A stretch of 64,000 nucleotides of DNA from Aestuariivirga litoralis (lineage in GTDB: Bacteria > Pseudomonadota > Alphaproteobacteria > Rhizobiales > Aestuariivirgaceae), in the NCBI RefSeq assembly GCF_003234965.1, contig NZ_QKVK01000009.1, positions 62,001 to 126,000 on the forward strand, written 5' to 3'. Below are positions 52,303 through 63,984 of the stretch, piece after piece. Position numbers and translations under genes: made by a program. The first letter of the stretch is position 1. Every line of letters starts with the position of its first letter. A model generated the notes under the pieces. It had not been told where the DNA came from, did not search any database, and saw nothing but the letters and a program-made list of their open reading frames with translations.

Positions 52303-52421
52303 GGAGACTGCCTGCCCTGGTTAATTCTTTGCGCCGTTTAAGCACAGGCGCGCCCCGAGGCCAATATGACGCTGTGCCGCCGCCCTTGCCCGCAGGCTTG
52401 CGAAACGCCAATCTCGGGGCC

Positions 52422-52634
52422 ATGGAGGAACTGCTGCGCAGCAACGACCCGGTCTGGCTGTCCTATGTGCGCCACGTCCTCGACGAGGAGGGCATCGCCT
52501 TCCTGCAACTCGACGAGCACATGGCGGCACTCGAGGGCTCGGTCGGCGCCATACCGCGCCGCATCCTGGTTCTCGCCGAGGATCTTGCCCGGGCCCGCCA
52601 CAGCCTCGGTAACGCGGCGCTAACCCGGAAGTAG
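52422..52634 (+). CDS. DUF2007 domain protein
   Basis: Small cytoplasmic protein (70 residues) beginning MEELLRSNDPVWLSYVRHVL. The DUF2007 fold is a ferredoxin-like signalling-type domain of unknown function (LDEEGIAFLQLDEHM and PRRILVLAEDLARARHSL). The ATG at 52422 is chosen over a start at 52329, which would add 31 weakly conserved residues. It is 13 bp before the TrmN6-like methylase and likely co-transcribed with it. Confidence 0.88.
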   Translation: MEELLRSNDPVWLSYVRHVLDEEGIAFLQLDEHMAALEGSVGAIPRRILVLAEDLARARHSLGNAALTRK

Positions 52635-52647
52635 CAGACTTCACCAG

Positions 52648-53433
52648 ATGCAGCCAGCCAGTCAACCAGCCCCGATTCCCCCCAGCCTCACCGAGGACGG
52701 CTTCCTCGGCGGGCGCCTGCGCATCCTGCAGCCCGAGAAGGGCTTCCGCGCCGGGATTGATTCGGTCTTTCTCGCCGCCGCCATTCCCTGCCAGCCGGGC
52801 GACAGCGTGTTCGAGGCGGGGATCGGCCCGGGAGTCGCCGCCCTCTGCCTGCTGGCCCGCAACCCCGAGGTGCAGGTGACGGGCATCGAGGTCGCCACCC
52901 GCTACGCCATGATCTGCGAGGAAAATGCCAGGCGGAACGGCATGCAGGACCGGCTGCGCGTGATCCACGCCGATGTGCGCGAGGCGCTGCGGCGCGACCA
53001 GATCGGCATGCCTGCTCCCGGCAGCTTCGCCCATGCCATGTGCAACCCGCCGTTTTTCGACGAGACCCGGTCCACCGCCTCGCCCAATCTCCTCAAGTCC
53101 CAGGCCCATGCCTTCGGACCGGATGATCTCGAGCTCTGGGCCAAGCTGCTCCACGCCATGCTGGCCCCGCGCGGCACCGTCACCGTGGTCCACCGCAGCG
53201 AGACGCTGGGACAGCTGCTAGGCGCCATGGACAACCGCTTCGGCGACATCAGGCTAGCCCCGCTCTTCCCGCGCCGCGGGGCAGCCGCCTCGCGCATCCT
53301 GGTGCAGGGCACCAAGGGCTCGAAGGCACCGCTGCAGATTTTGCCGGGCCTCATCCTGCACGGCGAAGGAAACGATTTCACGCCCGAGGCGGACGCCGTG
53401 TTGCGGAACGGCGCCGGCTTTCCTCTGCGGTGA
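52648..53433 (+). CDS. TrmN6-like N6-adenine methyltransferase
   Basis: SAM-dependent methylase (261 residues) resembling tRNA1(Val) adenine-37-N6 methyltransferase. The N-terminal region is LGGRLRILQPEKGFRAGIDS-like, followed by the SAM motif VFEAGIGPGVAALCLLAR. The catalytic NPPFF is in HAMCNPPFFDETRS. In E. coli TrmN6 methylates tRNA1-Val; target RNA in this organism is an inference. It follows DUF2007 and precedes the S49 peptidase in a tight plus-strand run. Confidence 0.88.
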   Translation: MQPASQPAPIPPSLTEDGFLGGRLRILQPEKGFRAGIDSVFLAAAIPCQPGDSVFEAGIGPGVAALCLLARNPEVQVTGIEVATRYAMICEENARRNGMQDRLRVIHADVREALRRDQIGMPAPGSFAHAMCNPPFFDETRSTASPNLLKSQAHAFGPDDLELWAKLLHAMLAPRGTVTVVHRSETLGQLLGAMDNRFGDIRLAPLFPRRGAAASRILVQGTKGSKAPLQILPGLILHGEGNDFTPEADAVLRNGAGFPLR

Positions 53434-53446
53434 GCGGCACCTTGCG

Positions 53447-54325
53447 ATGGTTGCTGCCAGCACCTATCTGAAGCGCATGGGCAGCAACGGTTTCCTCAAC
53501 AGCATCATCCCGCTTCGCTTCCGCAAGTCGGTGCCGGTCGTCACGCATGTCAGGCTCGAGGGCGCCATCGGCATCGGCACGCCGCTGCGGCCAGCGCTGA
53601 CGCTGAAGGCGGTGAACGGCATGCTGGAGCGCGCCTTCGGCCGCAAGGGCATCGCGGCCGTTGCCGTCTCGGTCAATTCGCCGGGCGGCTCGGCCGTGCA
53701 GTCGGCGCTGATCCACGCGCGCATCCGCGATTTGGCCGAGGAAAAGAATCTTCCCGTCATCGTGTTCTGCGAGGACGTGGCCGCGTCGGGCGGCTACTGG
53801 CTCGCCTGTGCGGGCGACGAGATCTATGCCGATGAAAGCTCGGTCGTGGGCTCGATCGGCGTCATCTATGCCGGTTTCGGCTTTGTCGAGGCGATCCGCA
53901 AGCTGGGCGTGGAGCGCCGCGTCCACACGGCGGGCGAAAACAAGTCGATCCTCGACCCCTTCAAGCCCGAACGCGCCGAGGACGTCGAACATCTGAAGTC
54001 GCTGCAGGGTGATATCCACGCTGCCTTCAAGGCGCTGGTCACATCGCGCCGCGGCAGCAGGCTGAAGGCGGACGACCCCGAGATCTTCTCCGGCGCCTTC
54101 TGGGCGGGGCGCCAGGCGCTGGCCCGCGGCCTGGTCGACGGCATCGGCCACATGCACCAGGTGCTGAGGGCCCGCTTTGGCGACAAACTGGTCATCAAGA
54201 CCATCCCACCGTCCCAGGGCTGGGGCCTCAAAAAGCTCGGCTTTGGCATTGAAGTATCTGATATTGCAGGAAATTCAATGGACGCGCTCGAAACGCGTGC
54301 ATTGTGGTCGCGTTTCGGCTTATGA
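53447..54325 (+). CDS. S49-family signal peptide peptidase-like protease
   Basis: Serine protease of 292 residues (SppA/SohB type). The Ser/Lys dyad is visible: Ser114 in EDVAASGGYWLACAGDEIYA and Lys166 in GENKSILDPF. SVNSPGGSAVQS is the oxyanion strand. There is no clear membrane anchor (N-terminus RKSVPVVTHVRLEGAIG), so it may be cytoplasmic or membrane-peripheral. A start at 53477 (MGSNGF) is possible. It precedes a small membrane protein gene. Confidence 0.9.
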   Translation: MVAASTYLKRMGSNGFLNSIIPLRFRKSVPVVTHVRLEGAIGIGTPLRPALTLKAVNGMLERAFGRKGIAAVAVSVNSPGGSAVQSALIHARIRDLAEEKNLPVIVFCEDVAASGGYWLACAGDEIYADESSVVGSIGVIYAGFGFVEAIRKLGVERRVHTAGENKSILDPFKPERAEDVEHLKSLQGDIHAAFKALVTSRRGSRLKADDPEIFSGAFWAGRQALARGLVDGIGHMHQVLRARFGDKLVIKTIPPSQGWGLKKLGFGIEVSDIAGNSMDALETRALWSRFGL

Positions 54326-54356
54326 TCGTATCACTGGAGGCTCGTTGGAGGTCCCG

Positions 54357-54542
54357 ATGGTTGTCTTGAAGCTCTTGTCGCTGCTCGCCGCAGCCGTGCT
54401 GTCGTTCTTCGTCATCAAGATGCTGATGATGCGCGAGATGCAGCCCGTGCGCGTCAAAGCCAATCGCCAGCAGCGTCATCCGCAGCAGGTCCGCCGCCTC
54501 CGCCAGGACCCGCGCACCGGCGTCTACTACCCCGAGGCTTGA
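54357..54542 (+). CDS. Small single-helix membrane protein
   Basis: A 61-residue protein with a GGAGG site 5-6 bp before the ATG. One hydrophobic helix (LKLLSLLAAAVLSFFVIKML, residues 4-23) is followed by a basic tail (VRVKANRQQRHPQQVRRLRQ) and ends TGVYYPEA. No family is recognised. It lies 31 bp after the S49 peptidase and 52 bp before glyQ; similar short genes occur at this place in related genomes, but I cannot confirm that here. Confidence 0.65.
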   Translation: MVVLKLLSLLAAAVLSFFVIKMLMMREMQPVRVKANRQQRHPQQVRRLRQDPRTGVYYPEA

Positions 54543-54594
54543 CCTCCCGACTCCTCGCCCCTAGGGTCCGCCGCGCTTTTCCGAGGCGGACCGC

Positions 54595-55506
54595 ATGGCA
54601 TTGAATCCCACCAGATCCTTCCAGGACTTGATCCTCACGCTCCACCAGTACTGGGGCGAAAAAGGCTGCGTCATCCTGCAACCCTATGACATGGAAGTGG
54701 GTGCGGGCACCTTCCACCCCGCCACCACGCTGCGTTCGGTCGGGCCGAAGCCCTGGGCCGCGGCCTATGTCCAGCCCTCGCGCCGCCCCAAGGATGGCCG
54801 CTATGGCGAGAACCCCAATCGCCTGCAGCACTATTACCAGTACCAGGTGATCATGAAGCCCTCGCCGGCCAACCTGCAGGACCTCTATCTCGGTTCGCTG
54901 GAGGCCATCGGCATCGACCGCTCGCTGCATGACATCCGCTTCGTCGAGGACGACTGGGAAAGCCCGACGCTGGGCGCCTGGGGCCTCGGCTGGGAAGTCT
55001 GGTGCGACGGCATGGAAGTCTCGCAGTTCACTTACTTCCAGCAGGTTGGCGGCCTCGACTGCGCGCCCGTCTCGGGCGAGTTGACCTACGGCCTCGAGCG
55101 CCTGGCGATGTATGTGCAGGGCGTCGACAATGTCTATGACCTGAACTTCAACGGCCAGGAGGGTGCCAAGCGCATCTCCTATGGCGACGTCTTCCTGCAG
55201 GCCGAGCAGGAATATTCGCGCTACAATTTCGAGCATGCCAACACCGAGGTGCTGCTGCAGCACTTCATCGATGCCGAGGCCGAGTGCAAGGCGCTGCTCG
55301 CCGCGGGCGACCGCGACAATCGCCACGAGATGGCGCTCCCCGCCTATGACCAGTGCATCAAGGCCTCGCACACCTTCAACCTGCTCGATGCGCGCGGCGT
55401 CATCTCGGTGACCGAACGCCAGGCCTATATCCTGCGCGTGCGCGAACTCGCCAAGGGCTGCTGCGAGGCCTGGAGCAAGACGGCGGGCGGCGGCGCAACC
55501 GCGTAG
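54595..55506 (+). CDS. glyQ: Glycine--tRNA ligase alpha subunit
   Basis: Alpha subunit (303 residues) of the bacterial alpha2beta2 glycyl-tRNA synthetase. It carries the catalytic core: [52 protein letters not shown] and [20 protein letters not shown]. Residues of the class II motifs are present, and the end [20 protein letters not shown] is typical. It is separated from glyS by a CDGSH gene instead of being adjacent. A promoter in the 73-bp gap after it may drive the next two genes. Confidence 0.96.
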   Translation: MALNPTRSFQDLILTLHQYWGEKGCVILQPYDMEVGAGTFHPATTLRSVGPKPWAAAYVQPSRRPKDGRYGENPNRLQHYYQYQVIMKPSPANLQDLYLGSLEAIGIDRSLHDIRFVEDDWESPTLGAWGLGWEVWCDGMEVSQFTYFQQVGGLDCAPVSGELTYGLERLAMYVQGVDNVYDLNFNGQEGAKRISYGDVFLQAEQEYSRYNFEHANTEVLLQHFIDAEAECKALLAAGDRDNRHEMALPAYDQCIKASHTFNLLDARGVISVTERQAYILRVRELAKGCCEAWSKTAGGGATA

Positions 55507-55516
55507 TTCCTCGCGG

Positions 55517-55545
55517 TTGACTCGGTCACCTGAAGTCCCGATACT
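55517..55545 (+). promoter_or_regulatory. Sigma70-type promoter for the CDGSH gene and glyS
   Basis: TTGACT (55517-55522), 17 bp, GATACT (55540-55545). Expected start is near 55552, inside the inverted repeat at 55550-55571. The spacing is optimal and the -35 is near consensus. Confidence 0.65.
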
Positions 55546-55549
55546 GTAA

Positions 55550-55571
55550 CCTGATCAATTACCAAATCAGG
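55550..55571. promoter_or_regulatory. Inverted repeat at the CDGSH gene transcription start
   Basis: CCTGAT and ATCAGG arms (55550-55555, 55566-55571) around ten bases. It overlaps the predicted +1 and the ribosome site. It may be an operator, but the arms are short and the AGGAG at the end is needed for ribosome binding, so this is uncertain. Confidence 0.35.
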
Positions 55572-55579
55572 AGCAGGCC

Positions 55580-55819
55580 ATGTCCGAACCCAATGTTCCC
55601 CAGAAGTCGCCGATCCCCGTCGAGGTCGAGGCCGGCAAGGATTACTGGTGGTGTTCCTGCGGCCAGTCCAAGAACCAGCCCTTCTGCGACGGCAGCCACA
55701 AGGGCTCGTCCTTCACCCCCGTGAAGTGGACGGCCGAGGCCAGCGGCCGCAAATTCTTCTGCGCCTGCAAGCACACCAAGAACCCGGTGTTCTGCGACGG
55801 CACCCACAAGGCGCTCTGA
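55580..55819 (+). CDS. CDGSH iron-sulfur domain protein (two CDGSH motifs)
   Basis: Small protein of 79 residues carrying two CDGSH-type 2Fe-2S motifs: Cys25, Cys27, Cys36, His40 (CSCGQSKNQPFCDGSH) and Cys61, Cys63, Cys72, His76 (CACKHTKNPVFCDGTH). Each motif supplies the 3Cys-1His ligand set of the mitoNEET family, so two clusters are expected. No membrane anchor is present. The role may be redox or cluster transfer. It sits between glyQ and glyS, with AGGAG before the ATG. Confidence 0.92.
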   Translation: MSEPNVPQKSPIPVEVEAGKDYWWCSCGQSKNQPFCDGSHKGSSFTPVKWTAEASGRKFFCACKHTKNPVFCDGTHKAL

Positions 55820-55885
55820 CGCCCCCCTGAGGGGTGACAAGCCGGGACGGGGCTGCTAATTCGCGGGCCCCGCCCGGAGTGCCCG

Positions 55886-57898
55886 ATGCCTGAACTTCTG
55901 ATCGAACTGTTTTCCGAGGAAATCCCCGCCGGCATGCAGGCCAAGGCGGCGGAGAACCTGCGCCAGATGGTGACCAATGCCCTGGTCGAGGCGGGCCTCA
56001 CCTATGAGGGCGCCCAGGCCCATGGCGGGGCGCGCCGCCTCGTGCTCTCGGTCGAGGGCCTCGACGCCAAGGCGGCGGACGTGAACGAGGAGCGCAAGGG
56101 CCCGCGCGTCGACGCGCCCCAGCCCGCCATCGAAGGCTTCCTCAAGTCCACGGGCCTGAGCCTCGGCCAGCTCAAGGTGCAGGACGACAAGAAGGGCCAG
56201 TTCTATCTCGCCGTCATCCGCCGGCCCGGCCGCACGGCGACCGAGATCATCGCAGAAGTCGTGCCCGACACGATCCGCAAGTTTCCCTGGCCCAAGTCCA
56301 TGCGCTGGGGTTCGGGTTCGCTTCGCTGGGTGCGTCCGCTCCATTCCATCGTCTGCACCTTCGATGGCGAGGTGGTGCACTTCGAGATCGAGGGCATCCG
56401 CAGCGGCAACGTCACCCGCGGCCACCGCTTCATGGGGTCGCAGCATATCGAGGTGCGCCGCTTCGAGGATTATGCCCAGAAGCTGCACCACGCCTTCGTC
56501 ATCGTCGATGCCAGTGCCCGCATCGAGACGATCCGCACGGAAGCCCGCAATCTCGCCTTCGCCCAGGGCCTCGAACTGATCGAGGACGAGGGGTTGCTGA
56601 AGGAGACGGCGGGCCTCGTCGAATGGCCCGTGGTGCTGATGGGCAGCTTCGATGAAAGCTTCCTCACCGTGCCGCCGGAGGTGATCGCCACCTCGATCAA
56701 GAACCACCAGAAGTGCTTCGCGCTGCGCCATGCGGCAACGGGCAAGCTCGCCAACCGCTATTTGCTGGTGTCGAACCTCGTCGCCAAGGATGGCGGCAGG
56801 ACCATCATCGCCGGCAACAACAAGGTCATCGCCGCGCGCCTGTCGGACGCCAAGTTCTTCTGGGACCAGGACCGCAAGGTGAAGCTTGAGGTGTGGGCGA
56901 AGAAGCTCGACGCCATTACCTTCCACGCCAGGCTCGGAAGCCAGGGCGAGCGCGTCATGCGGATCGAGACGCTGGCCGCCGAGATCGCCAAGACCATCGG
57001 TGCGGACGTCGAGAAGGCCAGGCTCGCCGCGCGCCTCGCCAAGGCCGATCTCGTCACCGGCATGGTCGGCGAATTCCCCGAGCTGCAGGGCCTCATGGGC
57101 CGCTACTATGCGCTGGACCAGGGCGTCGATCCGGAGGTCGCCGATGCGATCCGCGATCACTACAAGCCCGTCGGCCCCACCGACACGATCCCCGTTTCAG
57201 CGGTCGGTCAGGCAGTGGCGCTGGCCGACAAGCTCGACACGCTCAACGGCTTCTGGTCGATCGACGAGAAGCCCACGGGCTCCAAGGACCCCTATGCACT
57301 GCGCAGATCTGCGCTCGGCGTCATCCGCATCATCCTCGACAAGAACCTGCGCCTGCCGCTCACCTTCTGTGGTGACGACCTCATTGCCTTCTTTGCCGAC
57401 CGCCTGAAGGTGCACCTGAAGGAACAGGGCAAGCGCCATGACCTGATCGATGCGGTGTTTGCACTCGGCAACCAGAACGACCTTCTGATGGTGACGAAGC
57501 GCGTCGAGGCGCTGTCGAAGTTCCTCGAGACGGACGACGGCAAGAACCTGCTCGCCGGCGTCAAGCGCGCCTCCAACATCCTCAAGATCGAGGAGAAGAA
57601 GGACGGCCGCTCCTACGACGGCGACGTCAACATCTCGCAGCTGATCAAGGGCGAGGAGAAGGCGCTGCACACCGCCATCACCCAGGCCGTGGGCCAGGTG
57701 CGCCGCGCGTTGCGCGAGGAGGATTTCGAGGCTGCAATGACGGCAATCGCCAAGCTGCGTGTCCCCGTCGATGCCTTCTTCGAAGGCGTCACCGTGAACG
57801 ACAAGGACGCCACCTTCCGCGAAAACCGCCTGCGACTCCTCAATCACATCCGCGCGGCGACGGCGGAGGTTGCGGACTTCTCCCGGATCGAGGGCTGA
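55886..57898 (+). CDS. glyS: Glycine--tRNA ligase beta subunit
   Basis: Beta subunit (670 residues) that binds tRNA-Gly. The start is [20 protein letters not shown] after Met. Typical features are [29 protein letters not shown], a GHRFMG segment and a C-terminal domain ending [20 protein letters not shown]. The HD-like central region and anticodon-binding C-terminus are expected from the family. It follows the CDGSH gene by 66 bp; together with glyQ it completes the synthetase. ppdK lies 2.3 kb downstream, as in many alphaproteobacteria. Confidence 0.96.
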   Translation: MPELLIELFSEEIPAGMQAKAAENLRQMVTNALVEAGLTYEGAQAHGGARRLVLSVEGLDAKAADVNEERKGPRVDAPQPAIEGFLKSTGLSLGQLKVQDDKKGQFYLAVIRRPGRTATEIIAEVVPDTIRKFPWPKSMRWGSGSLRWVRPLHSIVCTFDGEVVHFEIEGIRSGNVTRGHRFMGSQHIEVRRFEDYAQKLHHAFVIVDASARIETIRTEARNLAFAQGLELIEDEGLLKETAGLVEWPVVLMGSFDESFLTVPPEVIATSIKNHQKCFALRHAATGKLANRYLLVSNLVAKDGGRTIIAGNNKVIAARLSDAKFFWDQDRKVKLEVWAKKLDAITFHARLGSQGERVMRIETLAAEIAKTIGADVEKARLAARLAKADLVTGMVGEFPELQGLMGRYYALDQGVDPEVADAIRDHYKPVGPTDTIPVSAVGQAVALADKLDTLNGFWSIDEKPTGSKDPYALRRSALGVIRIILDKNLRLPLTFCGDDLIAFFADRLKVHLKEQGKRHDLIDAVFALGNQNDLLMVTKRVEALSKFLETDDGKNLLAGVKRASNILKIEEKKDGRSYDGDVNISQLIKGEEKALHTAITQAVGQVRRALREEDFEAAMTAIAKLRVPVDAFFEGVTVNDKDATFRENRLRLLNHIRAATAEVADFSRIEG

Positions 57899-57975
57899 CA
57901 GCTTCGGTAGTTCTGCGCATTCTGCGCGCTGTGCACAGCGTGTAGCTTGCGCAGCCGTCTGACGGGAGATTTCGC

Positions 57976-58593
57976 ATGCGCCTTCTGATGTCACTTCGCC
58001 GCGCCGCCGCGGCCGTGCTCGCCCTTGCCGCTTCGGCGTCGCTCCTTGCCGCGCCCGCAGCGGCCTCCGAGAGCGTCGGCTTCTACAAGAAGTGGGCGTG
58101 GTTCGAGGACAGCTACTGGATCGTGCCGCCGGAGGGCATCTATTCGGTGTTCCACGTCGAGGCCGAGAACAAGTTCGTGGTCGACCGCGGCCAGACCGTC
58201 TTCCACATCACGGATTACTTCAACGGCTATTTCACCGGCACCGTGGTGGTGAAGCTCACGGTGAACCAGATCGCCAGCTGCCAGTATGTGCTGGGCCAGG
58301 TCACGCCCGAGGGCCGCGTCTTCATGACCATGTATGCTGCCGGCACTGCGCCCGACCCCGGCACGGTCGTCAACTATCCGGTGGGCCAGATGGTGAAGCG
58401 TGGCAGGAACTGGACCATGGTCAACCAGATGACCAGCCTCGCCCAGGGCGGCACGCTCAGCCACTGGGCCTACATGGTGCAGTCGAAGCCCGGCAGTGCC
58501 AGCTTCTACAAGCTGCCCTTCGCCGATGTCTCGATCCCCGAATTCATGCAGGGCTGCAACGAGAACGTCCGGATGATCAACGCCTTCGAGTGA
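57976..58593 (+). CDS. Secreted protein of unknown function
   Basis: Predicted exported protein of 205 residues. Signal peptide MRLLMSLRRAAAAVLALAAS ends near APAAA (residue 33). The mature part starts ESVGFYKKWAWFEDSYWIVP and is rich in aromatic residues and beta strands, with two Cys (ASCQYVLGQ and GCNENVRM) that may form a disulfide. I recognise no domain. It stands alone between glyS and the MFS gene, preceded by GGGAGAT. Palindrome copy A7 lies downstream. Confidence 0.75.
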   Translation: MRLLMSLRRAAAAVLALAASASLLAAPAAASESVGFYKKWAWFEDSYWIVPPEGIYSVFHVEAENKFVVDRGQTVFHITDYFNGYFTGTVVVKLTVNQIASCQYVLGQVTPEGRVFMTMYAAGTAPDPGTVVNYPVGQMVKRGRNWTMVNQMTSLAQGGTLSHWAYMVQSKPGSASFYKLPFADVSIPEFMQGCNENVRMINAFE

Positions 58594-58663
58594 GGGGCCC
58601 GTGGACCCATCGTGACCCCCGGATGCCGGGGTGAACGGGTGAGATATCGGGTCCTGTGCTTTC

Positions 58664-58698
58664 CTCATGATGGCCGGGCTTGTCCCGGCCATGATGAG
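58664..58698. repeat. Family A palindrome, single-hairpin copy A7
   Basis: Nearly perfect hairpin CTCATGATGGCCGGG-CTTGT-CCCGGCCATGATGAG, with a single mismatch. It has the outer ends and the core of the family but only one hairpin. It lies between two co-directional genes (orphan secreted protein and MFS carrier). Confidence 0.8.
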
Positions 58699-58796
58699 AG
58701 GACGGTGAGATGGATGGGCCCTTACGCCGGTTGGACCCAGCGATTCTGCATAGGTGCCATTTTGACCTTGTCGTTCCTTCTGCGTAAGGAACGTCC

Positions 58797-60032
58797 ATGA
58801 CCGCCGCCTCCGCCTATACCCCCGACAGCCGCTATGCCTGGATCAGGCTGTTCGTCTCGCTGCTGCTCGCCGTCGTCGGCGGCATCGGGCTGTGGCTGGC
58901 GGTCGTGGTGCTGCCCACGATCCAGGCGGAGTTCGGTGTCGACCGTGCCGGCGCCTCCTTCCCCTATACCGCCACCTTCCTCGGCTTCGCGGCGGGCGGC
59001 TTCGTGATGGGCAAGATGGCGGACAAGTTCGGCATCACCGTGCCCGTCACCATCGCGGGTGCAGCTCTGGGCATCGGTTTCTTCCTCGCCGCGTGGTCCA
59101 CGAGCTACTGGCAGTTCGTCGTCGTGCAGGCGGTGTTCATCGGCTTCCTCGGCTCGGCGGCCACCTTCGGGCCGCTGGTGGCCGATGCCTCGCAGTGGTT
59201 CCTCAAGCGCCGCGGCATCGCGATTGCCATCGTGGCGAGCGGCAACTACATCGCCGGCACCATCTGGCCGCCCTTCATGCAGGCCGCGATCCAGACCTAT
59301 GGCTGGCGCTGGACCTACATGGCGATCGGCGTGCTCTGCGTGGTGGTGATGACCCCGCTCGCCCAGTTCCTGCGGAAGCGCCCGCATTTCCACGACACGG
59401 CAAGCCCCGCCAGCCGCATGGCGGGCCAGAAGGGCCTGCTGCCCAGCCACCGCTTCCTGTTCCCCGCCCTCGTGCTGGCGGGCCTCTCTTGCTGTGTCGC
59501 CATGTCGATGCCGCAGGTCCATATCGTCGCCTATTGCGCCGACCTGGGCTACGGCCCGGCGCGCGGGGCCGAGATGCTGTCCATCATGCTGGGCTTTGGC
59601 GTGCTGAGCCGTCTCGTCTCGGGCCTCGTCGCCGACAAGGTGGGCGGGCTGCCGACGCTGATTGCCGGTTCCGCCATGCAGATGCTGGCGCTCATCGCCT
59701 ATATCCCGTTCGACGGGCTGGCCTCGCTCTATGTCGTCTCCGCCATCTTCGGCCTCAGCCAGGGCGGCATCGTGCCGAGCTATGCGCTGATCATCCGCGA
59801 CCATTTCCCGGCGCGCGAGGCGGGGAGCCGCATTTCCACCGTGCTCACGGCCACCGTCTTCGGCATGGCACTGGGTGGCTGGATGTCGGGCGAAATCTAT
59901 GACTGGACCGGTTCCTACACCATGGCCTTCCTCAACGGCGTGGCGTGGAACGTGCTGAACCTGTCGATCGCCTTGTGGATTCTCTATGTCCGCCGCCCGC
60001 ACGGGCCACCGCTGCGCCCGGCAATGGCCTGA
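58797..60032 (+). CDS. MFS transporter
   Basis: Inner-membrane carrier of 411 residues with 12 hydrophobic segments. The first loop has GKMADKFGITVPVTIAG, the MFS motif between helices 2 and 3, and the related ADKVGGLPTLIAGSAMQ is between helices 8 and 9. Overall it resembles the oxalate/formate-antiporter and monocarboxylate-type MFS group, but the substrate is not identifiable. It is a single gene upstream of ppdK with a 136-bp gap. Confidence 0.9.
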   Translation: MTAASAYTPDSRYAWIRLFVSLLLAVVGGIGLWLAVVVLPTIQAEFGVDRAGASFPYTATFLGFAAGGFVMGKMADKFGITVPVTIAGAALGIGFFLAAWSTSYWQFVVVQAVFIGFLGSAATFGPLVADASQWFLKRRGIAIAIVASGNYIAGTIWPPFMQAAIQTYGWRWTYMAIGVLCVVVMTPLAQFLRKRPHFHDTASPASRMAGQKGLLPSHRFLFPALVLAGLSCCVAMSMPQVHIVAYCADLGYGPARGAEMLSIMLGFGVLSRLVSGLVADKVGGLPTLIAGSAMQMLALIAYIPFDGLASLYVVSAIFGLSQGGIVPSYALIIRDHFPAREAGSRISTVLTATVFGMALGGWMSGEIYDWTGSYTMAFLNGVAWNVLNLSIALWILYVRRPHGPPLRPAMA

Positions 60033-60168
60033 GAGCTTGGCTAAAGGTGCAATGCCGCATCTGCGATATTGCATTGCACGCATCACGTTCCTGTGATTGT
60101 CTGGTGTGCGGGCCGCCGCCCGCTACCAAGCCTTCACAAGCAACGTCGAGCAATGGGAAGAATCTGTC

Positions 60169-62844
<2,676 letters not shown>

Positions 62845-62933
62845 GTTTTTCCGAATTGTGGCAAGGGGTTAACCACGTCTTCACCCTGTCACGATTCAGG
62901 CTCAAAAGTGGCCCTTCCGGGTTGCCGGGATGG

Positions 62934-62963
62934 TTAACCTATGTTAAACGGGACCCCTATAGA
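62934..62963 (+). promoter_or_regulatory. CtrA-like site over a promoter of the SleB-type hydrolase gene
   Basis: TTAA (62934-62937) and TTAA (62944-62947) are separated by 6 bp (consensus is 7) and overlap a -35 position; a TATAGA -10 lies at 62958-62963. Another TTAACC is at 62869-62874 and one GANTC at 62893-62897. CtrA-activated promoters typically have their TTAA pair over the -35. Confidence 0.5.
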
Positions 62964-62991
62964 CTACCGCGTATTAACAGCGCCGTAAGAC

Positions 62992-63984
62992 ATGCGGCCC
63001 ACGGTGTGTCGAGGGGAAGTGAAGAAAAGAACGCGTAAGACAAGGCCTGCAGGGGCCTGGGAATTCGAGGACTTCACGACCCGCGAGAAGCGCAGCTTCC
63101 TCGCCGAGTACGGTCCCATGGTCGCCGGCGGCGTGATGCTCGTCCTGGCCTTTGCCTTCGCGGGCCACTACATGGGCCAGAACGCCGTCGCCCACAACGC
63201 CGAGCCCGATGACGTCATCGAAAGCCTCTCCGGCCCGTCCACCAACATTCTTGCCAAGGGCTCGCTGGTCCCTGAATCCACCAGCCTCGAAGTGATCAGC
63301 AAGACCTCCTTCACCTCCCAGGTTGCCTATCAGGAGCAGACCGTTTCGATGGACGGAAAGGGCGACCGCCCGGTCGTCCTCCAGGCCTCCATCATCGAAA
63401 AGCAGCAGGTGCAGATCGTCCCGGCCTCGGTGAACCTCAAGGACGACGATGGTGCGTCGGGGGGCGTCATCATCAAGGGCCCGTCGCCGCAGAAGGTGAT
63501 GCAGGGCGTGAAGCTGAAGCGCACCGTCACCGCCTCGCGGAAGCCGGTCGACAAGGCCACCCAGCAGGCCATTGCCCGCCGCCGCGTGCAGATGGCGGAG
63601 GAAAACTGCCTCGCCCGCGCCGTCTATTTCGAGGCCCGCTCGGAATCGGAGCTGGGCCAGCTCGCCGTGGCCAAGGTCATTCTCAACCGCGTCAAGGATC
63701 CGGAATATCCGAAGTCGATCTGCGGCGTGGTTTACCAGGGTTCGGGCCGCCGCAATTCCTGCCAGTTCTCCTTCGCCTGTGATGGCCTGCCGGACGATGT
63801 GCGCAGCGCCGCTGCCTGGGCCAACTCCAAGCGCATCGCGAAGATGGCCATTTCGGGCGACGCCAAGGTCGCTGCCATCGGCTCCGCCACCAACTATCAC
63901 GCCGACTACGTGAACCCCAAATGGGCCAAGAGCATGAAGCGCCTGATCAAGATCGGGCGGCACGTGTTCTACGAAGAGGGCTGA
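62992..63984 (+). CDS. SleB/CwlJ-family cell wall hydrolase
   Basis: Probable membrane-anchored peptidoglycan hydrolase of 330 residues. The N-terminus is cytoplasmic and basic (KKRTRKTRPAG), followed by one membrane helix (about 44-60, MVAGGVMLVLAFAFAGHYMG). A long linker leads to the SleB-like catalytic domain with Glu214 in ENCLARAVYFEARSESELGQ, GVVYQGSGRRNSCQFSFACD and ATNYHADYVNPKW. The ATG at 62992 is chosen; a GTG at 63019 (MKKRTRK) is an alternative. A CtrA-like promoter precedes it, which suits cell-cycle control of wall remodelling. Confidence 0.87.
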   Translation: MRPTVCRGEVKKRTRKTRPAGAWEFEDFTTREKRSFLAEYGPMVAGGVMLVLAFAFAGHYMGQNAVAHNAEPDDVIESLSGPSTNILAKGSLVPESTSLEVISKTSFTSQVAYQEQTVSMDGKGDRPVVLQASIIEKQQVQIVPASVNLKDDDGASGGVIIKGPSPQKVMQGVKLKRTVTASRKPVDKATQQAIARRRVQMAEENCLARAVYFEARSESELGQLAVAKVILNRVKDPEYPKSICGVVYQGSGRRNSCQFSFACDGLPDDVRSAAAWANSKRIAKMAISGDAKVAAIGSATNYHADYVNPKWAKSMKRLIKIGRHVFYEEG

